Origin: Bacteroidia bacterium
GTDB lineage: Bacteria > Bacteroidota > Bacteroidia > J057
DNA: 64,000 nucleotides
Direction: 5' to 3'
Assembly: GCA_033391075.1 (NCBI GenBank)
Contig: JAWPMV010000001.1
Span: 5,332,001 to 5,396,000, forward strand
The position numbers and the translations under genes were made by a program. Shown in pieces: positions 56,421 through 64,000 of this stretch; the first letter of the stretch is position 1, and the number at the start of each line of letters is the position of its first letter. A model generated the notes under the pieces. It worked only from the letters and a program-made list of their open reading frames with translations, was not told where the DNA came from and searched no databases.

Positions 56421-57377
56421 ATGAAAAAGTATGTAACAAAATTAGGATTGTTTTTGGGACTGGTATCTTTCCTACCAGTCATGCTTGTTACATTGCTGAG
56501 TATTAACTCTTATCAACCTATTCTAACCAATAGCCTGAGTTTTGATACCAAGCTCCACCATATCTTAGATAATGACATACAAAAAGTTGATGTCATGGTT
56601 CATGGCTCTTCTATTGCGTTGAATAACTTCCATTCAGAAACCTTCAGCTCCTATCTTTCCGATGAGTTGAGTTTTTATAATTTTTCTTCCTGGAACCTGA
56701 ATATGGAAAACAATTACCTGATCCTGGACGTCTTCACCGAAAGATTTGAGCCAAAGACGGTGATTTTACCCTCTTGCTACGAAGATTTTCAGCAAGCAGT
56801 AGTTCAGTTGTGTAGCAAATCTGATTTGAACCTCTTTCTGGACGATTATGCCAAGCCCTTTTTCTACTTAAAGCATCTAGACCTCTTTAATATTCTAAGG
56901 AGGAAGAAAAATGTAGATGAATTTCGGCGTGAAAGCGTAAAGAATACCCAGAAGCAATACTTCCTGGATGAAAATGGAGGTGTATCACTTACCGTTTCCA
57001 AACAAAACCTCAACCTAAAAAGATGGAACAAAGAGTTGATTGCCAAAATTGATACAAATCAATACACTTACCTGGAAAAGATTTGTGAGACTATGCAGGA
57101 GAGAAACATCAAGCTAGTCTATGTCCAAACGCCTATGAAAAAAGACAATTGCAAAACAAAGGAATGCCAGGATTTTCAAAAGGCCCATCAGAAATTGGTC
57201 AAAGACATTGTCGAAAAATACGGTCATACTTATGAAGATTTTTATACTGACAATCCGTATCCTGATTCCATGTTTTGCGATGAAATCCACCTTAATCTTG
57301 ATGGCCCCAGTTATTTCACCAAACAATTGGTCTCAAAACTGGATAATGGTGAGATTATCACTCGGGTAAAGAATTGA
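56421..57377 (+). CDS. SGNH-like acyltransferase partner (AlgJ/AlgX/DltD-like)
   Basis: 318 residues with one N-terminal membrane anchor (LGLFLGLVSFLPVMLVTLL). The nucleophile region MVHGSSIAL (Ser63/Ser64) and the later DEIHLN (Asp287, His290) fit the GxS and DxxH motifs of SGNH-fold acyltransferases. It probably accepts an acetyl group delivered by the adjacent MBOAT protein and places it on a polysaccharide in the periplasm. Sequence similarity to a named family is weak, so the role rests on motifs and gene order. Confidence 0.8.
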   Translation: MKKYVTKLGLFLGLVSFLPVMLVTLLSINSYQPILTNSLSFDTKLHHILDNDIQKVDVMVHGSSIALNNFHSETFSSYLSDELSFYNFSSWNLNMENNYLILDVFTERFEPKTVILPSCYEDFQQAVVQLCSKSDLNLFLDDYAKPFFYLKHLDLFNILRRKKNVDEFRRESVKNTQKQYFLDENGGVSLTVSKQNLNLKRWNKELIAKIDTNQYTYLEKICETMQERNIKLVYVQTPMKKDNCKTKECQDFQKAHQKLVKDIVEKYGHTYEDFYTDNPYPDSMFCDEIHLNLDGPSYFTKQLVSKLDNGEIITRVKN

Positions 57378-57420
57378 TCTGATTAAGAATACAGCCTGAA
57401 AAAAGGCCTGAAATATCGTC

Positions 57421-59169
57421 TTATTTTTTAATTACTCCATATCCATAGGCCGGATGATTTTCCGGAATCTCGAGATCCAGCTTTTCAGGATACCCCCACT
57501 TAATTGGGCCGACTTTTCCCTTAAGTTCAAAGCCGCTGCCCTCCCGTACTTCTTCCAAATCAGAAAATCCTGATGTATAGGCCTTTTCTTTCGTACAACT
57601 AAAGCTTAGTCTCCCCTGATCAGATAAATCCAGATAGAAATTCTCATCTATACTATTTTCAGAAGAGCCTTCACCGGTATAAAGAATCATGTCCGACTTA
57701 TCCGAATATCCAATGAGGTTTTTCCTAACGATATTTTCTTCCAGGCTATGATTTTTCCTGGGCATTCCGTGCAATACAATGCCCACCCATGCATGCAGAA
57801 CTGTATTATTTTCTACGAGGGTATTGCAGGAACCGGCTATGTAAATGCCTTGCTGTTGGCAGTTGATTACGTAATTATTTCGGATGCGAACCCCGTACTC
57901 CAGGATTTCTTTATCAATAGGAGGAGCAATTTCATACATGATTCCTACGCGATTGTTGATCACCCAATTTCCTTCGATATCATTTTCTCCTAAATCGTGA
58001 TCAAACCATATACCCTGCCCGTAGTTCTCACAAACTATATTTTCTATAATCTTCAAGCCTCGAATGGCGGGAATTACCTTGATTCCTCCTGCATGCCAGA
58101 ATGGATCAAATTTACGGTAGTTATTAGCCTCTATTTTGCAATGTTTGATTACGATATCCATATAGGTAGCATCGTCCCGGAAAGGGCCGTTATTACCATC
58201 CAATCCCAAAGCTCCATTTTTACGAATCAAGCTATTCTGAATCCGATGTTTGGTCCCTCCAAATTTTATCCCACTAAAATCTCCATAGGCAATATCTACC
58301 TGATCCAGCAACCAGGCATTTCCTCCTATCCGCAAAACATTGGAACGAATACCTCTATACGTTCCATTGGTATGCAACAGTCCCAAATCCAATAGGTGTA
58401 CGTTGTCTATTTTTTGCCCATCCAGCACAAAATCATCGGTACTCGCCTCAACCAAGGCCTGATTCGGATCAACATCCGTCATGATCAAAAGTCGCTGTTC
58501 CAGGCTGTCATAATAAAAGGAATGAAGTCCCATGTCCTCTATCCCCTCTCCTACGGGAGGCAAAGTCTGCTTATTATCCCATAACTTGCGTCTGTTCCAG
58601 GGAGAAAGGCTCCCAATCTGCTGCAAAGCCTCTCCATTTACAAAGACTTGCTGGCTATTGACAATCCAATTATTTCTTTGCCATACCTGCTCCCCAATCT
58701 TTTCCCAATTGTCCACTTTCGCCGAACCCTTAATCTGAGTCTTATTATAACCTTTGCCCTGTATAATCAGAGGTCTGTCCGCAGAACCTCCCCTGTAAAG
58801 CATCAGAGAGCCTTCATAATAGCTTCCCTCTGCCAATAAGATCCGGATCCCTTCACCAGCCTCCTTCAATGCTCTTTTCAAGCTTCTAAAGGGTTTACTT
58901 TGACTTCCATCTTCCGCATCATTGCCTGAGGGATCGACATAAAAAGTCTGATAACTGGCATCAGCTATGCTTTCTATCAAATTTTGGGGATGCGGACCTG
59001 CTTTCAGAGGTATTTCGCCACAAGAGATATCAGCCTGTGGTGAACAGGTAGCGGCAGATAGCAGAAGCCAGGATATAAGACTTGACAAAAAAATGAAATG
59101 CTTCAATTCTTGTCGCTTTGACCACAGTCCCTCAGGCCATTTGTTGACTTTTCTGTAGGATAGATTCAT
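57421..59169 (-). CDS. Parallel beta-helix protein, secreted, without T9SS domain
   Basis: 582 residues from ATG 59169, chosen because the hydrophobic export segment (HFIFLSSLISWLLLSAATC) follows about 25 residues later and because it keeps overlap with the upstream gene small (38 bases). The segment ends at Cys but with Thr before it, so lipidation is doubtful. The body (FYVDPSGNDAEDGSQSKPFRSLKRAL, then Asn-rich coils such as TLVENNTVLHAWVGIVLHGMPRKNHS) matches the beta-helix protein at 49744 in order and wording. The sorting domain and spacer of that paralogue are missing, so this copy may stay periplasmic or surface-bound. Confidence 0.85.
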   Translation of the reverse strand: MNLSYRKVNKWPEGLWSKRQELKHFIFLSSLISWLLLSAATCSPQADISCGEIPLKAGPHPQNLIESIADASYQTFYVDPSGNDAEDGSQSKPFRSLKRALKEAGEGIRILLAEGSYYEGSLMLYRGGSADRPLIIQGKGYNKTQIKGSAKVDNWEKIGEQVWQRNNWIVNSQQVFVNGEALQQIGSLSPWNRRKLWDNKQTLPPVGEGIEDMGLHSFYYDSLEQRLLIMTDVDPNQALVEASTDDFVLDGQKIDNVHLLDLGLLHTNGTYRGIRSNVLRIGGNAWLLDQVDIAYGDFSGIKFGGTKHRIQNSLIRKNGALGLDGNNGPFRDDATYMDIVIKHCKIEANNYRKFDPFWHAGGIKVIPAIRGLKIIENIVCENYGQGIWFDHDLGENDIEGNWVINNRVGIMYEIAPPIDKEILEYGVRIRNNYVINCQQQGIYIAGSCNTLVENNTVLHAWVGIVLHGMPRKNHSLEENIVRKNLIGYSDKSDMILYTGEGSSENSIDENFYLDLSDQGRLSFSCTKEKAYTSGFSDLEEVREGSGFELKGKVGPIKWGYPEKLDLEIPENHPAYGYGVIKK

Positions 59170-60313
59170 AGACGGAGAGTAAGGTTTCATAGTTTTCCTC
59201 AGGGGTATATTTCTTTTCGTAGATTTCGCGGGCCCCTTTGACGAGTTCGTTCTGCAATTCGACTGAGGCATCAAGCCTGGCAATTTTGTCAAGCAAGCTT
59301 TCAGCATTATTAGGTTCAAAGTGCAACCCACTTTTTCTGTCTTCGATCATTCGACCGGGATTACCCAAATCGGAAACAATGATGGGAGTTCCGGTAGCCA
59401 GGGCCTCCAGAATAACCATGGGCATTCCTTCATACCAAATAGAAGGAAAAATCAATGCTCTACAGGATTTCAATTTCTGGACAATTTCTTCTTTCGGAAG
59501 AAAGCCGGGATAGGAAACCCGCTCATTCTTATCTACAGTGGCTTCTACCGCATCCTTTAGAGGTCCATCTCCCAGAATTTCCAAACGAAATTCTCCTTTA
59601 TTTGCAGCTTCCAGCAAAACCTCAATTCCTTTCTCCTCTGACAAGCGACCTATAAAAAGATAAAAATCCTCTCTATTTTCCAGATTGCAACCATTGTCTT
59701 CCGTGAAATTCGGTTTTATATAAAATTTGTGATCCGGCACTTTGATGGAAGAGCCAACAAATTTGCTTTTTGCAAATTCCGTAAACACAATGTAGCCATC
59801 TATGAGATTGCTCCAGGTGTTGAGGTATTTGTGGAAAGAAGTAATCAGGGTGATCAGAGCCGTTAAGCCAAGATTATTATTCCAAACTTTCTGAAAAATG
59901 GCTTTGACCGGGAATGTTTTATGGATGTTGTCTTCGTAAATTCTTCCCTTATGGTAGAGATAAACACTCGGACAGATGAGCCGATAATTGTGTAACGTCA
60001 TAACAACGGGCACCTTCATTTTCCGAGCAGCATATAAAACCGATGGCGAAGCCAGGTAGAATAAATTGTGTATGTGAATTACATCTGGTTTAAATGTCTG
60101 AATTTTTTCCCGGACCTGCCGATAAGTCTTCCTATTATAAAGCCCTTTCCAGAACATCGAAATTTTTCCCCAGCCTGAATCTATATCCTTGTTGTGAAAA
60201 CTCAGTTGTTCCACCTCATGACCATGGCTTTTGAGCAATTCTGTCTCAGAGCGAAAAACGGTATCTTCCCCTCCTTTTTGCAGATAATAATTATGGATCA
60301 ATAAAATCCTCAT
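59132..60313 (-). CDS. GT4 family glycosyltransferase
   Basis: 393 residues, GT-B fold. N-terminal HNYYLQKGGEDTVFRSE and VIHIHNLFYLASP, then the donor site FIGRLSEEKGIEVLLEAA and FPSIWYEGMPMVILEALATGTPII with the conserved E-x7-E arrangement, identify GT4. It adds a sugar to the polysaccharide assembled by this locus. Its 3' end overlaps the start of the beta-helix gene, and the GT4 gene upstream ends 4 bases before it; all run on the minus strand. Confidence 0.94.
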   Translation of the reverse strand: MRILLIHNYYLQKGGEDTVFRSETELLKSHGHEVEQLSFHNKDIDSGWGKISMFWKGLYNRKTYRQVREKIQTFKPDVIHIHNLFYLASPSVLYAARKMKVPVVMTLHNYRLICPSVYLYHKGRIYEDNIHKTFPVKAIFQKVWNNNLGLTALITLITSFHKYLNTWSNLIDGYIVFTEFAKSKFVGSSIKVPDHKFYIKPNFTEDNGCNLENREDFYLFIGRLSEEKGIEVLLEAANKGEFRLEILGDGPLKDAVEATVDKNERVSYPGFLPKEEIVQKLKSCRALIFPSIWYEGMPMVILEALATGTPIIVSDLGNPGRMIEDRKSGLHFEPNNAESLLDKIARLDASVELQNELVKGAREIYEKKYTPEENYETLLSVYESILQKSQQMA

Positions 60314-60317
60314 GATT

Positions 60318-61568
60318 TTATGATACTTCTTGTGGTTTCGGTAAAACAGTTCTCAGCTTTTCATAAAGGGTTCTCACCTGATTTTCCCAGGTGTAAGAAG
60401 TGATCCTTTCGCAGGTTTGTTCAGATTTCGCTGCATAGATCTCTGGATTTTGGATCAAATCCAGGATTTCCTGAGCCAAATCTTCTACAATCTTGTCCAC
60501 ACTTTTCCCTTCGACTTTTACCAGGGAACCACTTTGTTCATCTACCATCACGCCTGGTCCTCCCAGATCCAGAGCTATGACCGGTAAACCATAAGACATC
60601 GCTTCCAAAACAACCGATCCTCCTGAATCATGAAGGCTTGGGAAGAGAAATAAATCATGGTCTTTATATTTTTCAAAGACTTCATTTTGCGGAATATTTT
60701 CTATCCATTCCACACCAGAACCCACTCCCAGCTCTGTTGCATATGATTGGAGGGCTGCTTTATTCTTTCCACTCCCAATCAGACTAAAAGATAAATGAGG
60801 GTACTGTTCCCGAGCCAACTTAAAGGCTCGCAAAGCCAAATGAATGCCCTTCCAGTATAAAATACGCCCCACGAAGAGGAGCTTTATATGTTCTTTGCCT
60901 TCGATACGCTGTGGTTCCGGCGAACGATCTCGGAGATGTATGCCTATATCCACATGATTGAAGCATTTCTCTCTGAATTTCTGAGGCACTTCCTGACGGG
61001 TATCCTCGGTTCTACTGAAAATGAGTTCAGCATGCTCAAAGCAGCGATACAGGCTTTTATTTTGTCTTGCCAGAAAGTTGGAGAAATCTCTGAGTCTTTC
61101 CGCAATTCTCGCTTTGAAAGGAATACTTTTGGTAAGAGCTTCTGTAGCATGTTCGCCTCCTCCAAGGGGACCAAAAACAAAAGGCAAAGGAAGTTTCCAT
61201 AAATGACTTGGAATTCGATGAACCCCAAAGGTGATGTGATGCACGACATCAAAGCTACTTAGATCCAGCTTCGCCTTGATAAAAGGATAAACTGCTTTTT
61301 GCCAGTTACGATAATACCAGTATACGCCAATGAAGCCCAACTTTTTCTTTAGACGAAAGGAAAGGCCCTTATGATCGAAATAGATAAAATGAAGATTGGG
61401 CAATTCCTGTGCTTCCGGATTGCTACTCAGCACTCCTTCATTATTTGCACGAGTCAGTACATGGACCTCATGCCCAAGACGGGCAAGTTCCAGGGCCCAG
61501 TTCCAGCCTATCCCGGGTTCACTTCCCCGATTAGGTTCGCAAGCATATGCTGATAAGAGTATTTTCAA
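60318..61568 (-). CDS. GT4 family glycosyltransferase
   Basis: 416 residues, GT-B fold. SAYACEPNRGSEPGIGWNWALELARLGH at the N-terminus and LFVGRILYWKGIHLALRAF, FPSLHDSGGSVVLEAMSYGLPVIALDLGGPG in the donor domain are typical of GT4. The start codon is TTG, read as TTGA together with the TGA stop of the upstream kinase-like gene, a 4-base overlap that points to translational coupling. Donor and acceptor sugars are unknown. Confidence 0.93.
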   Translation of the reverse strand: MKILLSAYACEPNRGSEPGIGWNWALELARLGHEVHVLTRANNEGVLSSNPEAQELPNLHFIYFDHKGLSFRLKKKLGFIGVYWYYRNWQKAVYPFIKAKLDLSSFDVVHHITFGVHRIPSHLWKLPLPFVFGPLGGGEHATEALTKSIPFKARIAERLRDFSNFLARQNKSLYRCFEHAELIFSRTEDTRQEVPQKFREKCFNHVDIGIHLRDRSPEPQRIEGKEHIKLLFVGRILYWKGIHLALRAFKLAREQYPHLSFSLIGSGKNKAALQSYATELGVGSGVEWIENIPQNEVFEKYKDHDLFLFPSLHDSGGSVVLEAMSYGLPVIALDLGGPGVMVDEQSGSLVKVEGKSVDKIVEDLAQEILDLIQNPEIYAAKSEQTCERITSYTWENQVRTLYEKLRTVLPKPQEVS

Positions 61569-62560
61569 AATTTCTGTCTTAGCAAAGCTTCTATATCCAC
61601 CATATGGGTTCTTCCCAGGGTGTAGGTTTCCATCACTTCCTTTAGCAGAAAGAGTTTAAAAAGGACTTCTGCTTCAGAAGAAGCGAGCTCTTTTTTTATA
61701 TAGTCAAAAAGTTCGGTACCATCCATGCCTTGTAAGTGGGTCGCTACCCGAAAATGGTAAGCAATCAAATCAAAGCTTTCGATTCCGTCTTTTTCAAAGT
61801 ATTCTAAATCAAACAGCCGGACCTCATCTCCATTCTGTAACACATTCCAGGGACAAAAATCCCCGTGTTCATAAGCCAGGGCATAAGATTGGGTACTTTT
61901 TTGCACCAAATCATCCAATAGCTCTCCGTATTGGGCCAGCTTTTTCTCCTGAAAAAATAGTCTTAATTGCTCAATTCTTGGATGGCTTGAAAGGGGGTAT
62001 TCCCGCTCTCTTTTCAGTTTGTTCAGGTAAGGATTGAAATCAAGCTTTTGCAGCTCGGTTTTACTCTCTTCGACCTCTTCTGAAACAAAAAAAGGAAATC
62101 CTTTATAAGTCCCTTTCCAAAGTACTTCCAGGGATTTTATGCCACATTGAGCAAAAACTTCCATGCCTTCCAATTCTCGCTCAAGTTTCTCTCTTCCCGC
62201 CTCATTGAGCGCATATTTCAAATAGCCGATAACTCCTTTCGCTCCCTGTATTTGAAAAATTACTTTATCTCCATCAGTCGCCAAATACTTTGACAGCACC
62301 AATGGTCCTTCTTCACTTTTGAAGTTCTGCTCTAGAAAATCCGCAAACTCGCTTTGGACTGATTTTTTACTAAAAAGGGAGATAAGTCCTATGGAGGAAA
62401 GGAGTTTTATAAGTTTTTTGAGGAATATAGCTTTAGCAGAATATACCCGGTATAATTTCAGGCTATTGAGAGCCATACGCGGATTATCAACAGCCAGGAG
62501 AACCTTGGGCTGAGAAAAAGGCGGCAGGGAAATATATTTGTTGCTGCTAAGCAAATCCAC
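61565..62560 (-). CDS. APH/choline-kinase-like phosphotransferase
   Basis: 331 residues, starting with GTG; no ATG precedes the conserved start. The C-terminal half holds the Brenner motif YEHGDFCPWNVL and the following LFDLEYF, the catalytic and Mg-binding loops of the aminoglycoside phosphotransferase fold. The N-terminal part shows IFQIQGAKGVIGYLKYAL where the nucleotide-binding strands and Lys are expected. In a glycosyltransferase operon it is more likely to phosphorylate a sugar, polyol or lipid-linked glycan than a drug. Confidence 0.8.
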   Translation of the reverse strand: MDLLSSNKYISLPPFSQPKVLLAVDNPRMALNSLKLYRVYSAKAIFLKKLIKLLSSIGLISLFSKKSVQSEFADFLEQNFKSEEGPLVLSKYLATDGDKVIFQIQGAKGVIGYLKYALNEAGREKLERELEGMEVFAQCGIKSLEVLWKGTYKGFPFFVSEEVEESKTELQKLDFNPYLNKLKREREYPLSSHPRIEQLRLFFQEKKLAQYGELLDDLVQKSTQSYALAYEHGDFCPWNVLQNGDEVRLFDLEYFEKDGIESFDLIAYHFRVATHLQGMDGTELFDYIKKELASSEAEVLFKLFLLKEVMETYTLGRTHMVDIEALLRQKF

Positions 62561-62567
62561 AACTATA

Positions 62568-63878
62568 TCAATAAGATTTTCTTTCCATCACCTGCATAAT
62601 CGATTCCCGAACCTGAAGCTCAACTTTGGGAAGGTCCTGATCAGAGTTGACCACAACCCCACGATCACAACTCCGCATAAATTCCAGGTATCTTTCCCGT
62701 GCATTTTTGCTTTCCTGCAAAGTCACTTCCTGTTTTCTGGCCTGCAAGACTTCTGCAGGCGCATCCAGGAGGATAAACATGTCCGGTTTGGGAATTAGTT
62801 TTCCGATCAAATTTGCCAGGAATTTACCTCCTCCATATCGATACCGAATTGGGTCTATCAGAATATCATGATAGTATCGATCAAATATCACCAAATGCGT
62901 CCGAATCAACCGCGGCTTTACCTTCATGATCCAACCCAGAGAATACTCAATCAATAGGTAAAATACTTTCAGGCTTGAAAATAGGAAGGAGCGTTTACTC
63001 TTTCCATGCGGATTGGATGCCTGTTCTGCAGGGCCTCCTTTATATATAAGCTTTGGACTTAAATGGAAATAGGTATTCTTGCGAAAGGCAGGAGAATCAT
63101 CCTGGAGTTTTTTGATAATGGTAGATTTTCCAGAACCATCTGCACCCAGAAATGCGATACTCAAACCCGTAGGCCGGAATATTCTCCCCAATCTATTCAG
63201 GTAAAACTTAAACATGAGGCCGGGATTAAAGTTCAAATGATCCAGCAGATCTTCCTTTAAACCACCCAATACTTTTTGCACCCCAATCAGTTCCTTCTTC
63301 CCTTCCATTGCCAGGCAGATAAAGCCCTGATTTGATTTATTAAAGAATCTTTCCAGAACTAGCGAAGAGGCATCCGGAGATTCGGCAAATTTATCCTTTA
63401 GATACTCAAACTGCTCTTCATTCATTTCTTTCTTAACCACTTTTTTGAGCAGATAATAGAGAAATTCATTCGCCACTGATGGTACCCAGAATTTCAGCTT
63501 CCCATCCGATCCTGTGATCAGTCTCCTCCCATCCAGCAATTGTTTCCCGGAAAGCAACATATGCCGACCCTGGCTATAGGCACTGGCAAAATCAAATTGC
63601 ACAGAAACCATTTTACCTTCGTGACTTTTTTGAAGAAAGAAAGCCTTTGCCAAAGGTTCATAGGGAATAACCTGCACCATATGTAGATTTTCATCCTTGC
63701 AGAAAGCCTGCATCAAGGGGATGATTCGTACAAAAGAAGTAGGATCGACTATAAAATCGACATCATTTTCCACCTCATAGGGTATTCGGCTCGCATTGGC
63801 TCCTACGATCACATATTTTAATCGAGCTCTTTCAAAAAACTCAACAAGTGCAACAATTATCCGGCTTCGGGCCTCCAT
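62568..63878 (-). CDS. Nucleotidyltransferase-like / thymidylate-kinase-like fusion protein
   Basis: 436 residues. The N-terminal part (about 1-180) has YVIVGANASRIPYEVENDVDFIVD, resembling the G-S...D-x-D pattern of polymerase-beta-like nucleotidyltransferases. The first acidic pair is present. The C-terminal part (about 235-436) is a P-loop kinase: Walker A GADGSGKST (245-253), FDRYYHDIL and FILLDAPAEVL are as in thymidylate kinases. A real dTMP kinase is usually about 210 residues, so this is not the housekeeping enzyme. With the APH-like kinase it may phosphorylate or cap a glycan; that is inferred. Confidence 0.82.
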   Translation of the reverse strand: MEARSRIIVALVEFFERARLKYVIVGANASRIPYEVENDVDFIVDPTSFVRIIPLMQAFCKDENLHMVQVIPYEPLAKAFFLQKSHEGKMVSVQFDFASAYSQGRHMLLSGKQLLDGRRLITGSDGKLKFWVPSVANEFLYYLLKKVVKKEMNEEQFEYLKDKFAESPDASSLVLERFFNKSNQGFICLAMEGKKELIGVQKVLGGLKEDLLDHLNFNPGLMFKFYLNRLGRIFRPTGLSIAFLGADGSGKSTIIKKLQDDSPAFRKNTYFHLSPKLIYKGGPAEQASNPHGKSKRSFLFSSLKVFYLLIEYSLGWIMKVKPRLIRTHLVIFDRYYHDILIDPIRYRYGGGKFLANLIGKLIPKPDMFILLDAPAEVLQARKQEVTLQESKNARERYLEFMRSCDRGVVVNSDQDLPKVELQVRESIMQVMERKSY

Positions 63879-63883
63879 GGTTT

Positions 63884-64000
63884 TTAATTGGTCAGCTGCT
63901 CAAAGGTATATTTATGGTTTTGCATCTTGAGGATCTTTCTTACCACCTTCAATCCTCCCAGTAGATTTTTATACAGGGAAATAGAAAAATTCCCATTCCC
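63884..64000 (-). CDS. C-terminal fragment of the next operon gene, cut by window edge
   Basis: The last 38 codons and TAA stop (63886-63884) of a minus-strand frame that is open to the right edge. The tail reads LYKNLLGGLKVVRKILKM then HKYTFEQLTN. Basic and amphipathic, it is too short to identify. It sits 5 bases upstream of the kinase-like gene, so the operon continues beyond the window. Confidence 0.6.
   Translation of the reverse strand, partial: GNGNFSISLYKNLLGGLKVVRKILKMQNHKYTFEQLTN

Noticed and set aside
1-64000. CRISPR arrays, insertion sequences, phage genes, rRNA and tRNA genes
   Set aside because: No regularly spaced repeats, transposase or integrase motifs, or RNA gene signatures were found when reading both strands.

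Overview
The window looks like a chromosomal segment of a Bacteroidota bacterium. The evidence is in the sequence. Five secreted proteins end in type IX secretion system (T9SS) type-A sorting domains with the 'PNP' start motif. Several promoters fit the Bacteroidota pattern TTTG...TAnnTTTG (20338-20368, 44726-44758, 5715-5750). Shine-Dalgarno sites are mostly absent, and lipoprotein signals are frequent. Base composition is moderate. I cannot name a genus. I see no phage, insertion sequence, CRISPR array, rRNA or tRNA gene.

Layout. 1-8.8 kb holds secreted and envelope proteins (a truncated malectin/kelch protein, a lipoprotein M57-type protease, an AI-2E-type permease, a T9SS metallopeptidase), a YigZ/IMPACT protein, a Nudix-like protein and an RRM RNA-binding protein. 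9.0-16.7 kb is the most unusual part. It has two paralogous outer-membrane barrel proteins whose periplasmic halves carry a protein-kinase-like signature. The second has an extra N-terminal calcineurin-like phosphoesterase domain with eroded metal ligands. A convergent gene encodes the stand-alone, intact phosphoesterase as a lipoprotein. 17-29.5 kb is largely housekeeping: a sigma-54 response regulator, a GT-C-like membrane protein, rpsO-pnp, a sugar-nucleotide epimerase, a T9SS subtilisin, and clpP-clpX. 29.5-32.6 kb has a fatty acid hydroxylase, an NlpC/P60-YARHG protein and small secreted proteins.

32.6-40.8 kb is an eight-gene minus-strand operon for a modified sugar or surface glycan: SDR epimerase, RmlC-type epimerase, sugar C-methyltransferase, glucose-1-phosphate cytidylyltransferase (RfbF), PIG-L deacetylase, class III aminotransferase, GT2 glycosyltransferase and a DUF4910 aminopeptidase-like protein. 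A hybrid histidine kinase is transcribed divergently from it; a putative operon promoter overlaps the kinase start codon. 43.4-49.6 kb has a GT4 glycosyltransferase, a T9SS SGNH hydrolase and a large T9SS protein joining a sugar-dehydrogenase propeller, a dihaem cytochrome and an L-type lectin.

49.7-64 kb is a second polysaccharide locus. Two paralogous parallel beta-helix proteins flank a GT2 / MBOAT O-acyltransferase / SGNH cassette, which resembles the modification modules of alginate-like polymers. A minus-strand operon follows with two GT4 enzymes, an APH-like kinase and a nucleotidyltransferase-like/thymidylate-kinase-like protein, and it runs off the right edge. A 1.9 kb stretch without a convincing gene (51994-53928) separates the two halves of this locus.

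The best candidate for something undescribed is the 9.0-16.7 kb kinase-like / phosphoesterase / outer-membrane barrel island. Its enzymatic assignments rest on motif reading only.
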